A stretch of DNA of 64,000 bases. It comes from Flexivirga caeni. GTDB taxonomy: Bacteria > Actinomycetota > Actinomycetes > Actinomycetales > Dermatophilaceae. The stretch spans positions 144,235-208,234 of the forward strand of contig NZ_RJJQ01000010.1 in NCBI RefSeq assembly GCF_003724155.1, read 5' to 3'. Made by a program: the position numbers and the translations under genes. Shown here piece after piece: positions 29,084-36,744 of this stretch (position 1 is the stretch's first letter; each line of letters begins with the position of its first letter). The notes below the pieces were generated by a model. That model ran no database searches, was not told the origin of the DNA, and was given only the letters and a program-made list of their open reading frames with translations.

Positions 29084-29488
29084 TCAGGCCTTCGGCCGCC
29101 AGACGCCGGGCCGCAATTGGTAGGCGAGGTAGATGTGGGCCACGATGGCGGGCACGATCAGCACGAGCCACCACTGAAGGTGGTAGCCGATCAGCAAGCC
29201 GCTGAGCACACAGAGCCAGAGCGCGATGCCGAGGCGGATCGGGAACATCGCCTTCGCATGCTTGCGCTCCCACGGACCAGGGATCTGGTCGCCGAGACGA
29301 GCCAGTCGCTCGCCCAGTCCGTGCCGCACGAGGTCCGCACTCTCCGCCGGTTTGGGATGTTCCTGGCCGGATGCTGCTCCGTCGATCAACACGCTGATCA
29401 TCTCCTCTTCGTGGTCGGCCCGGTAGGATGCGGGGTAGCACTTCGGCAACCGGCGATAGCGGCGTTCCAGCGAACCTTCGGACTTCAT
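29084..29488 (-). CDS. Membrane protein partner of a PadR regulator
   Basis: 134 residues. The N-terminal half is soluble and charged, with YRRLPKCYPASYRADHEEEMISVLID, the HAAS-like or DUF1700-type pattern (here in pieces: RRLPKCYPASYR, HEEEMISVLID) that often accompanies PadR regulators. Two transmembrane helices follow (about 85-105 and 108-124). The ATG overlaps the PadR stop (ATGA), so the pair is co-expressed. Confidence 0.82.
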   Translation of the reverse strand: MKSEGSLERRYRRLPKCYPASYRADHEEEMISVLIDGAASGQEHPKPAESADLVRHGLGERLARLGDQIPGPWERKHAKAMFPIRLGIALWLCVLSGLLIGYHLQWWLVLIVPAIVAHIYLAYQLRPGVWRPKA

Positions 29489-29820
29489 GACGTCCCCATC
29501 TCCGGTCGTAGCCGTCGTAGCGCAGCACGCGAATTGGCGCGCAACCGCTCCGCTTCCGTCGCCAGGCGCTCGCGCCCGCCGCCGGTGATTGCGTAATAGC
29601 GGCGCAGCCGCCCCGCCACCACTTCCTCTCGATCCGGCTCGATGAGGCCCTCACCGACCAGCCGGTCCAGCGCGGCGTAGAGCGTGCCCGCCTTGAGCCG
29701 GACGCGCCCGCCGGAGACCTCCTCGACGTCCGCGATGATGCCGTAGCCGTGCTGGGTGCCACCGGCCAACGCAGTCAGGATGAGGAAGCTGACCTCGTGC
29801 ATCGTGCGTTTCGTGCTCAT
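29485..29820 (-). CDS. PadR-family transcriptional regulator
   Basis: 111 residues: MHEVSFLILTALAGGTQHGYGI, then GGRVRLKAGTLYAALDRLVGEGLIEPD, the PadR winged-helix core with the conserved GTLYxxLxRL. ATG 29820 (MSTKRTMHE) rather than the longer frame to 29874, because an operator and promoter lie between. It is expected to repress itself and the downstream membrane protein through the ATATGCAG palindrome. Confidence 0.93.
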   Translation of the reverse strand: MSTKRTMHEVSFLILTALAGGTQHGYGIIADVEEVSGGRVRLKAGTLYAALDRLVGEGLIEPDREEVVAGRLRRYYAITGGGRERLATEAERLRANSRAALRRLRPEMGTS

Positions 29821-29826
29821 CTGACC

Positions 29827-29850
29827 AGAATATGCAGTCCAGCTGCATAT
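29827..29850 (-). promoter_or_regulatory. PadR operator and -10 element
   Basis: Perfect inverted repeat ATATGCAG-N5-CTGCATAT at 29830-29850. The minus-strand -10 hexamer TATTCT (29827-29832) overlaps its end and lies exactly 6 nt before the padR ATG, so bound PadR would cover the promoter. Confidence 0.7.
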
Positions 29851-29903
29851 GACAAGAGCTGAGCCGGTCGTCACGACAACTGCCGCTTGTCGGAGGCTCG
29901 CCG

Positions 29904-29909
29904 TACCCT
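29904..29909 (+). promoter_or_regulatory. -10 element of the toxin-antitoxin pair
   Basis: TACCCT ends 7 nt before the ATG at 29917, a near-leaderless arrangement; the spacer contains AAAGG, which could also be a weak ribosome-binding site. Confidence 0.45.
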
Positions 29910-29916
29910 GAAAGGC

Positions 29917-30162
29917 ATGACTCGAGAACTGGCTGAAGTAATCGCTGCCGGCAAAGCTCTCGACGCCGACGAGCGCGAGATTGCCGCCCTGGCGCTACAA
30001 CACGTCGAGGACGATGAGCAGGCCGCGATCGATGACGCCTGGGAGGAGGAGATCGATCGCCGCGTCGACGACATCCTGTCCGGCAAGGTCGAACTGGTCG
30101 ACGGCGAAGAGACCTTCCGGATGATTCGTGCCGAGCTAGCCGCCCGCCGGCACGACACGTGA
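29917..30162 (+). CDS. Type II antitoxin, addiction-module (TIGR02574-like)
   Basis: 81 residues, acidic and helical: VIAAGKALDADEREIAALALQ, DEQAAIDDAWEEEIDRRVDDILSGKVELVDGEE (the W-x-x-E-I-x-R-R segment is typical of this antitoxin family). It precedes and overlaps a ParE/RelE-like toxin by 4 nt, the standard order. Antitoxin start taken at ATG 29917; an upstream GTG would add ten residues. Confidence 0.85.
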   Translation: MTRELAEVIAAGKALDADEREIAALALQHVEDDEQAAIDDAWEEEIDRRVDDILSGKVELVDGEETFRMIRAELAARRHDT

Positions 30163-30485
30163 CGCCCCTGCCCTGGCGCGATCATCCCGCTGCCCGTGCC
30201 GAATTACGCGATGCCGCAATCTGGTACGACGACCGGGACACCGGCCTTGGCGACCGGCTGCTTGCTACGGCAAGAGCCGAGGTTTCCTTCATCCAGTCCT
30301 GGCCAGATGCCGCTCCGCTCTATTCCGGACGCCGGCGAGTTCCGGTCATCCGACGCAAGAGTGTGGAGACGTTCCCATACGGGATCATCTACTTCGTTCG
30401 CGACAACGAGGTAATCGTGGTCGCCTACGCGCACGAGAAGCGTCGCCCCGGCTACTGGCGTAAGCGCCTCGACGACCTCGGATAA
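30159..30485 (+). CDS. Type II toxin, ParE/RelE superfamily
   Basis: 108 residues: HPAARAELRDAAIWYDDRDTGLGDRLL at the N-terminus, RRVPVIRRKSVETFPYGIIYFVRDNEVIVVAYAHEKRRPGYWRKRL at the C-terminus (family F-P-Y-x-I-x-Y and H-x-x-R-x-P-x-Y-W motifs). Target is either ribosome-bound mRNA or DNA gyrase; the FPYGIIY and RRPGYW pattern is typical of the ParE side. GTG start overlaps the antitoxin stop. Confidence 0.88.
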   Translation: MTPLPWRDHPAARAELRDAAIWYDDRDTGLGDRLLATARAEVSFIQSWPDAAPLYSGRRRVPVIRRKSVETFPYGIIYFVRDNEVIVVAYAHEKRRPGYWRKRLDDLG

Positions 30486-30529
30486 CGCGAGACCAGGATC
30501 TGGACCCAAACTTCGAGTGCACTACATAT

Positions 30530-30544
30530 ATAACTGATAGTTAT
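30530..30544. promoter_or_regulatory. AT-rich palindrome upstream of korAB
   Basis: ATAACT-GAT-AGTTAT, perfect 6+6 inverted repeat in a locally AT-rich patch (TATATA at 30527-30532) about 80 bp before the korA start. It probably marks the korAB promoter and a regulator site; the regulator is not known. Confidence 0.45.
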
Positions 30545-30620
30545 CGACACTCACCCCCGATTCAATGACTGCCATCCCCCCGCGTAGATTTGTCGCGAGG
30601 AACCGAATGCGGGAGAAGCA

Positions 30621-32510
30621 GTGAGCAACCTGAAGCAGATCAACAGCGTCGTCGTGCGCTTCGCGGGAGACTCCGGCGACGGCATGCAGCTGACCGGCGA
30701 CCGCTTCACCAGTGACTCGGCAGTGCTCGGCATCGACCTGTCGACGCTACCCAACTTCCCCGCCGAGATCCGCGCGCCCCAGGGCACGCTGCCCGGCGTG
30801 TCCAGCTTTCAGCTGCACTTCGCCGACCACAGCGCGCTGACGCCCGGCGATGCTCCCGATGTGCTCGTCGCGATGAACCCGGCGGCGCTCAAAGCCAACC
30901 TCGGCGACCTGCCGCGCGGCTCGACGATCATCGTCAACAGCGACGAGTTCACCAAGCGCAATCTGTCGAAGGTCGGCTACCCCACCAGCCCGCTCGATGA
31001 CGACTCGCTGGAGGCGTGGCAGGTGCATGCGGTGCCGCTGACCTCGATCACCGTCGAGGCGCTCGCCGACTTCGATCTCGGCCGCAAGGACAAGGAACGC
31101 GCGAAGAACATGTTCACGCTCGGCCTGCTCTCCTGGATGTACACGCGACCCCTCGACGGCACGTACGCCTTCCTGCGCACCAAGTTCGCGAAACAGCCCG
31201 ACATCCTGGAGGCCAACCTGACGGCGCTTCGCGCCGGTCATGCGTATGGCGAAACCACCGAAGCATTCTCGGTGCAGTATGCCGTGGCGCCTGCGCCGAT
31301 GGAGCCGGGCACCTATCGCAACATCACCGGAAACGTCGCCACGGCATACGGTTTGGCGACCGCCGCGCACCGGGCGAAACTTCCACTCGTGCTCGGCAGC
31401 TACCCGATCACGCCTGCCTCCGATCTGCTGCACAACCTGTCGCGGCTCAAGCACTTCGGCGTCACGACCATCCAGGCGGAGGACGAGATCGCGGCGGTCG
31501 GCTCGGCGCTCGGCGCATCCTTCGGCGGCGCGATCGGCGTCACCACCACCAGCGGTCCCGGTCTCGCGCTGAAATCCGAAACCATTGGTCTCGCAGTCGC
31601 ACTCGAACTCCCACTGGTCGTCATCGACGTGCAACGCGGCGGCCCGTCCACCGGGCTGCCGACCAAGACCGAGCAGGCCGATCTGCTGCAAGCGATGTTC
31701 GGCCGCAACGGCGAGTCACCGGTCGCAGTCATCGCGGCAAACTCGCCGGCCGACTGTTTCGAAGCCGCGGTCGACGCGGTGCGCATTGCGACGACCTATC
31801 GCACACCGGTCATCCTGCTCACCGACGGATACCTCGCCAACGGTTCGCAGCCGTGGCGACTGCCGGCCTCGATCGATGAATTGCCCGACCTGTCAGTGGA
31901 GTTCGCCAGCGAGCCGAACGCGACGGACGCCAAGGGCAACCCCGTCTTCCACCCCTACGTCCGCGACGCGGAAACCCTGGCCCGCGCATGGGCGGTGCCG
32001 GGCACGCCCGGGCTGGAGCATCGGGTGGGCGGCATCGAGAAGGCCGACGGCACCGGTGAGATCAGCTACGACCCGGCCAACCACGACCACATGGTGCGCA
32101 CCCGGCAGGCGAAGATCGACGGCATCGTCGTGCCCGACCTCGCTGTCGACGACCCGTCCGGAGACGCGAAACTGCTTGTGCTGGGCTGGGGTTCGACATA
32201 CGGCCCGATCGCAGCCGGGGTGCGGCTCGCCCGCGCCACCGGCGCGAGGGTCGCCCGCGCCCACCTGCGCAACCTCGCGCCGCTGCCCGCCAACCTCGGC
32301 GACGTGCTGCGGTCCTACGACCGGGTGCTGCTGCCGGAGATGAACCTCGGGCAACTCGCCCTGCTGTTGCGCGGGAAGTATCTGGTCGACATACGAAGCC
32401 ACACCGCAGTGCGCGGACTGCCTTTCACCGCAGTCGAAATCGCCACCGCCATCGACGAGCACCTCGACAAGCTCGACGGACTCGTCGGAGACCAGGAGGG
32501 AACAGCGTGA
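30621..32510 (+). CDS. korA: 2-oxoglutarate:ferredoxin oxidoreductase, alpha (fused gamma-alpha) subunit
   Basis: 629 residues. The N-terminal gamma domain (VVRFAGDSGDGMQLTGDRF) is fused to the pyrimidine-binding alpha domain (GSYPITPASDLLHNL, QAEDEIAAVGSALGASFGGA, TTTSGPGLALKSETIGLAVALELP, DVQRGGPSTGLPTKTEQADL; given in short pieces). With KorB it converts 2-oxoglutarate and CoA to succinyl-CoA, CO2 and reduced ferredoxin, as in mycobacterial KorAB. GTG start, GGGAGAAG ribosome-binding site 6 nt upstream. Confidence 0.95.
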   Translation: MSNLKQINSVVVRFAGDSGDGMQLTGDRFTSDSAVLGIDLSTLPNFPAEIRAPQGTLPGVSSFQLHFADHSALTPGDAPDVLVAMNPAALKANLGDLPRGSTIIVNSDEFTKRNLSKVGYPTSPLDDDSLEAWQVHAVPLTSITVEALADFDLGRKDKERAKNMFTLGLLSWMYTRPLDGTYAFLRTKFAKQPDILEANLTALRAGHAYGETTEAFSVQYAVAPAPMEPGTYRNITGNVATAYGLATAAHRAKLPLVLGSYPITPASDLLHNLSRLKHFGVTTIQAEDEIAAVGSALGASFGGAIGVTTTSGPGLALKSETIGLAVALELPLVVIDVQRGGPSTGLPTKTEQADLLQAMFGRNGESPVAVIAANSPADCFEAAVDAVRIATTYRTPVILLTDGYLANGSQPWRLPASIDELPDLSVEFASEPNATDAKGNPVFHPYVRDAETLARAWAVPGTPGLEHRVGGIEKADGTGEISYDPANHDHMVRTRQAKIDGIVVPDLAVDDPSGDAKLLVLGWGSTYGPIAAGVRLARATGARVARAHLRNLAPLPANLGDVLRSYDRVLLPEMNLGQLALLLRGKYLVDIRSHTAVRGLPFTAVEIATAIDEHLDKLDGLVGDQEGTA

Positions 32511-33589
32511 GCACCATCGATCTGGGTATGCCGACATCCGGCATCGCCGGAGTCCCGCTGCTCGCCCACGGCGAGCAGCAGACCAAGCGCGACTTCACGT
32601 CCGACCAGGAGGTGCGGTGGTGTCCCGGGTGCGGCGACTACATCATCCTGAACGCCGTGCAGAGCTTCCTGCCGGAGCTCGGCCTGCGCCGGGAGAACAT
32701 CGTCTTCATCTCCGGCATCGGCTGCTCCAGCCGTTTCCCGTACTACCTGGACACCTACGGGATGCACTCGATCCACGGGCGGGCGCCGGCGATCGCGACC
32801 GGTCTCGCGACGAGCCGGCCCGACCTGTCGGTGTGGGTCGTCACCGGCGACGGTGACGCGCTCTCGATCGGTGGCAACCACCTCATCCACGCGCTGCGGC
32901 GCAACGTGAACCTCAAGATCCTGCTCTTCAACAACAAGATCTACGGGCTCACCAAGGGGCAGTACTCCCCGACGTCGGAAGTCGGCGCCGTCACCAAGTC
33001 GACGCCGTTCGGGTCGGTCGACCAGCCGTTCAACCCGATCTCGCTCGCACTCGGCGCTGAAGCGAGTTTCGTTGCACGCACGATCGATTCGGACCGCAAG
33101 CACCTCACGGACGTGCTGCGCGCCGCTGCCCAGCACCGGGGGTCCGCGCTCGTGGAGATCTACCAGAACTGCCCGATCTTCAACGACGGCGCGTTCGACG
33201 TGCTCAAGGATGCGCAGGAGAGCGTCGCCCGGGTGCTGCGGCTGGTCGACGGTGAGCCGGTGCGAGCCGGCGAGGGCGATGACGCGCGCGTCGTCATCCG
33301 CACTGACGCCGGCGAGTTGGAGCTGGTCCCCGAACCCGGAGCCGACCCGGCACGGGTCGTCGTACACGACGCGTCCGCACCGAACCCGGCGGCCGCGTTC
33401 GCGATGTCCCGCTTCGACGGCCCCGACATGACCACCGTCCCGATGGGCATCTTCCGCAACGTCGCCCGGCCGACGTATGACGACGGTGTGCGCGCCCAGG
33501 TCGCGGCGGCCTCACCGGACGGCCCGGCCACCGACGACGAGCTGCTCGCGCTGCTGCACGGCGGCGACACCTGGTCCGTGACGGGCTGA
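32507..33589 (+). CDS. korB: 2-oxoglutarate:ferredoxin oxidoreductase, beta subunit
   Basis: 360 residues. It binds thiamine diphosphate and a [4Fe-4S] cluster: CPGCGDYIILNAVQ (cluster cysteines), GIGCSSRFPYYLDTYGMHSIHGRAPAIATG, VVTGDGDALSIGGNHLIHALRRN (the TPP GDG...N motif) and NNKIYGLTKGQYSPTS (each seen in short pieces). The last 130 residues are an actinobacterial extension. GTG start overlaps korA (GTGA). This variant has no separate ferredoxin gene beside it. Confidence 0.95.
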   Translation: MSTIDLGMPTSGIAGVPLLAHGEQQTKRDFTSDQEVRWCPGCGDYIILNAVQSFLPELGLRRENIVFISGIGCSSRFPYYLDTYGMHSIHGRAPAIATGLATSRPDLSVWVVTGDGDALSIGGNHLIHALRRNVNLKILLFNNKIYGLTKGQYSPTSEVGAVTKSTPFGSVDQPFNPISLALGAEASFVARTIDSDRKHLTDVLRAAAQHRGSALVEIYQNCPIFNDGAFDVLKDAQESVARVLRLVDGEPVRAGEGDDARVVIRTDAGELELVPEPGADPARVVVHDASAPNPAAAFAMSRFDGPDMTTVPMGIFRNVARPTYDDGVRAQVAAASPDGPATDDELLALLHGGDTWSVTG

Positions 33590-33600
33590 ACTGCCTCCTC

Positions 33601-33687
33601 GATCGAGAGGACCCCAAGCGCATCGAGAGGACCCGAAATCCGGTCCCATTTTCGGGTCCCCTCGATCGGTTTCGGGTCCTTTCGATC
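33601..33687. repeat. Four-copy nested repeat downstream of korB (possible terminator)
   Basis: Four copies of GATCGARRGGACCC: direct at 33601-33614 and 33621-33634 (offset 20 bp), inverted at 33653-33667 and 33673-33687 (offset 20 bp). The inner pair extends to a 17-bp hairpin (33622-33638 with 33650-33666, one mismatch); the outer pair is 33601-33614 with 33674-33687. It follows the korB stop by 12 bp and precedes rarD. It could be a strong terminator, a regulator array, or a REP-like element. Confidence 0.75.
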
Positions 33688-33726
33688 AGAGGGCAAGACC
33701 GGCCGACGGCGCTGCACGCCGGGCCC

Positions 33727-33732
33727 TAGATT
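33727..33732 (+). promoter_or_regulatory. -10 element of rarD
   Basis: TAGATT ends 8 nt before the ATG at 33741, giving a leader of at most a few bases. Confidence 0.4.
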
Positions 33733-33740
33733 GAGAGCCG

Positions 33741-34700
33741 ATGGACGACAGCATCGCGAAGCCGCCCGCACCGACCGCACCCCCGATGCGGGGCAACGGT
33801 GCTGCATACGGGTTGCTCGCGTACTTCCTGTGGGGTGCGTTCCCGCTCTACTTCGACGCGCTGAAACCGGCCGGTGCGTGGGAGGTGCTGGCGCACCGCA
33901 TCGTCTGGACCCTGGCCGTCTGCCTGGTGGCGCTCGCGGTCACGCGCAACCTCGGTTTCCTGCGGCGAATGTTCGCGAACCGGCGGCGACTGGCCATGAC
34001 CACACTCGCCGGTCTGCTGATCGCGGTCAACTGGGGCGTCTACATCCAGGCGGTGGTCTCCGGGCACACGGTCGAGGCGGCACTCGGCTACTTTCTGAAC
34101 CCGCTGGTCACCGTCGCTCTCGGCGTCGTGGTGCTGCGCGAGCGGCTGCGGACGCTGCAATGGGTTGCCGTCGGCGTTGGTGCGCTGGCGTGCATCTACC
34201 TGGCAGTCGACTACGGCCGGCCGCCGTGGATCTCGGTCATCCTGGCGCTGTCGTTCGCCAGCTACGGGCTGATGAAGAACCGCATCGGCGGGTCACTCAC
34301 CGCCATCGAGAGCCTGACGGCCGAGAGCGCCGCCCTCACCCCGATCGCAATCATCATGCTGTTCGTCGTCGGTATGACGGGCCACGCCACCTTCACCTCA
34401 CACGGTCCCGGCCACTTCGCACTGCTGCTCAGCGCCGGCATCGTCACCGCGGTGCCGCTGCTGCTCTTTGCCGCGGCGGCCAGCCGGTTGCCGCTGGTCA
34501 CGATCGGCATGCTGCAGTTCATCACGCCGATCCTGCAACTGCTCTGCGGTGTCCTTCTGCTCGGTGAGCACATGCCCACAGCACGCTGGATCGGCTTCGC
34601 GATCGTGTGGATTGCGCTGGTATTGCTGACGGTCGACTCCCTGACCGCCAGCACCCGGGCACGGCGACTCGCCCGCGCCGCAGAGGGCTGCGCGATGTGA
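33741..34700 (+). CDS. rarD: EamA-family transporter RarD
   Basis: 319 residues with ten hydrophobic helices. The N-terminus GLLAYFLWGAFPLYFDALKPAGAWEVLAHRIVW (G-x-x-x-Y-x-x-W-G-x-x-P-x-Y and E-x-L-x-H-R-x-x-W motifs) and NWGVYIQAVVSGHTVEAALGYFLNPL are diagnostic for RarD, a drug/metabolite-transporter-superfamily permease first linked to chloramphenicol sensitivity. Its transported compound is unknown. Confidence 0.93.
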   Translation: MDDSIAKPPAPTAPPMRGNGAAYGLLAYFLWGAFPLYFDALKPAGAWEVLAHRIVWTLAVCLVALAVTRNLGFLRRMFANRRRLAMTTLAGLLIAVNWGVYIQAVVSGHTVEAALGYFLNPLVTVALGVVVLRERLRTLQWVAVGVGALACIYLAVDYGRPPWISVILALSFASYGLMKNRIGGSLTAIESLTAESAALTPIAIIMLFVVGMTGHATFTSHGPGHFALLLSAGIVTAVPLLLFAAAASRLPLVTIGMLQFITPILQLLCGVLLLGEHMPTARWIGFAIVWIALVLLTVDSLTASTRARRLARAAEGCAM

Positions 34701-34706
34701 GCCCCG

Positions 34707-35105
34707 TCAGTGAACGTCGATGACCTCCACGATCGCATCGATTCCCTTGAAATCAGCGGGGTTCCGGGTGAGAACAGCGGCACCGGAAGCCTTGGCGGTC
34801 GCGGCGATCAACAGATCGGCGACGCGGGAGCGCGGGTTTCGTCCACGTTGTCGCACCGCCGCGGCAATAGCACCGAACCAGTGGGCAGCCTCGGCGTCAT
34901 ACGGAATCGGATCGTAGGTGGCGAGGATGGCGCGGTAGCGCCCTTCCCTCACCGCCAACTCGATCGTGTCAGCCACGTGCAGGCCATAGGCGAGCTCCCC
35001 CATCGTGATGGCAGCAACGCCGACCAACCGGGCGTATCGCGACACGTCCACCGGAGGGTCTATCACGACCGAGGTATCGAGCACCCCCAATGCGACAGGT
35101 GTCAC
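34707..35105 (-). CDS. vapC: VapC-type PIN-domain ribonuclease toxin
   Basis: 132 residues from GTG 35105. PIN-domain acids: GVLDTSVVID (first Asp), the E in TMGELAYGLHVAD, and RVADLLIAATAKASGAAVLTRNPADFKGI (D-x-x-I-A-A-x-A and T-R-N-x-x-D-F). It cleaves RNA, typically tRNA or rRNA, when its antitoxin is lost. The start overlaps the antitoxin stop (GTGA). The convergent rarD gene ends 6 bp away. Confidence 0.92.
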   Translation of the reverse strand: MTPVALGVLDTSVVIDPPVDVSRYARLVGVAAITMGELAYGLHVADTIELAVREGRYRAILATYDPIPYDAEAAHWFGAIAAAVRQRGRNPRSRVADLLIAATAKASGAAVLTRNPADFKGIDAIVEVIDVH

Positions 35106-35383
35106 CCGCGCTCCCACGGGTCCGTGACGGTCTGGTCGAACTGCTGGTCCAATTCGCGCACATCGGCCAGCCACGCCATGGATGCCTGATCGCCAAGCGG
35201 CGACCACACCGGCAGCTGGTCCGCCGGCCGGAAGCGCGGTGGGGTCACCCTCGGGACATGCGGCACGAGGTCGATCGCCGGCACCCCGTCGGTCGCCACG
35301 GTAATGCGCTCCCCGGCACGAACCCGCTTGATGATCTGGGCGTAGTTGTTGCGCAGTTCTCGCGCCGGAATCGTCGTGGCCAT
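35102..35383 (-). CDS. Phd/YefM-type antitoxin
   Basis: 93 residues: MATTIPARELRNNYAQIIKRVRAGERITVATDGVPAIDLVP, the prevent-host-death fold (I-P-A-R-E-L-R-N-N-Y motif) with a C-terminal toxin-binding tail containing PADQLPVW. First gene of the Phd/VapC pair. ATG 35383 is placed at leaderless distance from the -10 hexamer, beneath an inverted repeat that should be its autoregulatory operator. Confidence 0.9.
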   Translation of the reverse strand: MATTIPARELRNNYAQIIKRVRAGERITVATDGVPAIDLVPHVPRVTPPRFRPADQLPVWSPLGDQASMAWLADVRELDQQFDQTVTDPWERG

Positions 35384-35389
35384 ATATCG

Positions 35390-35411
35390 ATCGTAGCCTG
35401 CTTCGCTACGA
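35390..35411 (-). promoter_or_regulatory. Operator and -10 element of the Phd/VapC pair
   Basis: Perfect inverted repeat TCGTAGC-N7-GCTACGA at 35391-35411; its left arm overlaps the minus-strand -10 TACGAT (35390-35395), which lies exactly 6 nt before the antitoxin ATG. This is where the antitoxin-toxin complex would repress the operon. Confidence 0.65.
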
Positions 35412-35416
35412 AGTGA

Positions 35417-36049
35417 CTACGAGCCGGCGGACTCCAGCGCTCGCACCACGTCGGCACTGGTCAGCGGGGTGGAGAACATCGGGTAGTCGTAGGTGATGGC
35501 GTTCTCGTGCTCGGCGGCCGACGTCGCGGCGACGGCGTCGGTCAGGGTGATCACCTGGTAGCCGTTCTCATAGCCGCTGCGCATGGTCGACTCGACGCAG
35601 CAGTTGGTCAGGAAACCGCCCAGGATGATCGTCTCGATTCCCTTGCTGCGCAACATGAAATCGAGGTTTGTGCTGGCGAAGGTGTCCAGCCCGCGCTTCC
35701 CCTCGACGACGATGTCGCCCTCCTGCGGAGCGAGCTCGTCGACGATCTGCGCGCCCCAGGTGCCCTTGACGAAGGCATTGCCGTCCACGACGCCCTTGAG
35801 AATGCCGTAGGGGTGGCGACTGATCTCGCCATACCCCGGCGCGAACGTGATCGGCGCGTGCATGACGGTCACGCCGGCAGCGCGCGCGGCGTCTACGACC
35901 TGCGCGGTGTTGGCCAGTATGCCGGTGGCATCCATTACCTCCGCGACCGCACCATGCAGCACGCCGCCTTCACTGGTGAAGTCGTTCTGATACTCGATCA
36001 AAACTACCGCGGTTTTCGCAGGATCGAGGACGGGGAGCTGGTCGGACAT
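35417..36049 (-). CDS. Isochorismatase-family cysteine hydrolase
   Basis: 210 residues from ATG 36049, preceded by GAGGTG. The triad of the family is visible: Asp in LIEYQNDF, Lys in VVEGKRGLDTF and Cys in GGFLTNCCVESTMRSGYENGY (read in pieces). Two adjacent cysteines occur at the nucleophile site. Members hydrolyse amides such as nicotinamide, N-carbamoyl compounds or isochorismate; the substrate is undetermined. The longer frame to 36127 has no ribosome-binding site. Confidence 0.9.
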   Translation of the reverse strand: MSDQLPVLDPAKTAVVLIEYQNDFTSEGGVLHGAVAEVMDATGILANTAQVVDAARAAGVTVMHAPITFAPGYGEISRHPYGILKGVVDGNAFVKGTWGAQIVDELAPQEGDIVVEGKRGLDTFASTNLDFMLRSKGIETIILGGFLTNCCVESTMRSGYENGYQVITLTDAVAATSAAEHENAITYDYPMFSTPLTSADVVRALESAGS

Positions 36050-36149
36050 GGGACACCTCGCTGTTGGTGGAACGGATGTCACCATCCAACCGCGAGCGCG
36101 CGGGGGACGTGCGAGATTCGGCGGCAATTGCGCGCCGAGGGGTTTCCGT

Positions 36150-36155
36150 TACGGT
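36150..36155 (+). promoter_or_regulatory. -10 element, Nudix gene (leaderless)
   Basis: TACGGT followed by exactly 6 nt and the ATG at 36162. Confidence 0.5.
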
Positions 36156-36161
36156 GACACC

Positions 36162-36737
36162 ATGCCCGCGTATCACGTTGACGTCCCAGCAGATCCGGCC
36201 GCACGACCCCGCCGGATTCGGCGAGCGATGCGCGTCCTGCTGATGGACGACCAGGAGCGGCTGCTGCTTTTCCGGGACAGCGATCTAGGCCTTACGCCGG
36301 TGCCGCACTGGTGGATCACCCCGGGAGGAGGCGTCGGCTCGGGCGAGTCCGACGTCACGGCTGCGCTGCGCGAACTCCGGGAGGAAACCGGCCTCGAGGT
36401 GACGGCAGCCGAACTCGTCGGTCCGGTCGGCCGCCGTACGGTCGTGCACGGGTACAGCGATCAGGTGACCACGCAGCACGACGTCTTCTGGCTGGTCACC
36501 GTGCCGGCGTTCGACGTCAGCACCGCGGGGCACACTGTCGAGGAACAGGCGACGATGAGCGAGCATCACTGGTGGACCCGGGCGGAACTCGAGTCGGTCG
36601 ACCCTGCGGAGCCCGTCTGGCCCGTCGACATCGTGCGACTGCTCGAAGTCGCCCAGTCGCCGGATCGATCGGCCTGGCCAGTGGACCTCGGTCAGTGCGA
36701 GGAGTCCACCGTGCCTGCCGCGCCTCCGGCCAGCTGA
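36162..36737 (+). CDS. Nudix hydrolase
   Basis: 191 residues from ATG 36162. The Nudix box is complete: GGGVGSGESDVTAALRELREETGLEV, i.e. G-x5-E-x7-R-E-x2-E-E-x-G, at about residues 55-77. It should hydrolyse a nucleoside diphosphate linked to X; the specificity is unknown. The start codon sits 6 nt after a TACGGT hexamer. Confidence 0.92.
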   Translation: MPAYHVDVPADPAARPRRIRRAMRVLLMDDQERLLLFRDSDLGLTPVPHWWITPGGGVGSGESDVTAALRELREETGLEVTAAELVGPVGRRTVVHGYSDQVTTQHDVFWLVTVPAFDVSTAGHTVEEQATMSEHHWWTRAELESVDPAEPVWPVDIVRLLEVAQSPDRSAWPVDLGQCEESTVPAAPPAS

Positions 36738-36744
36738 ACGACCC

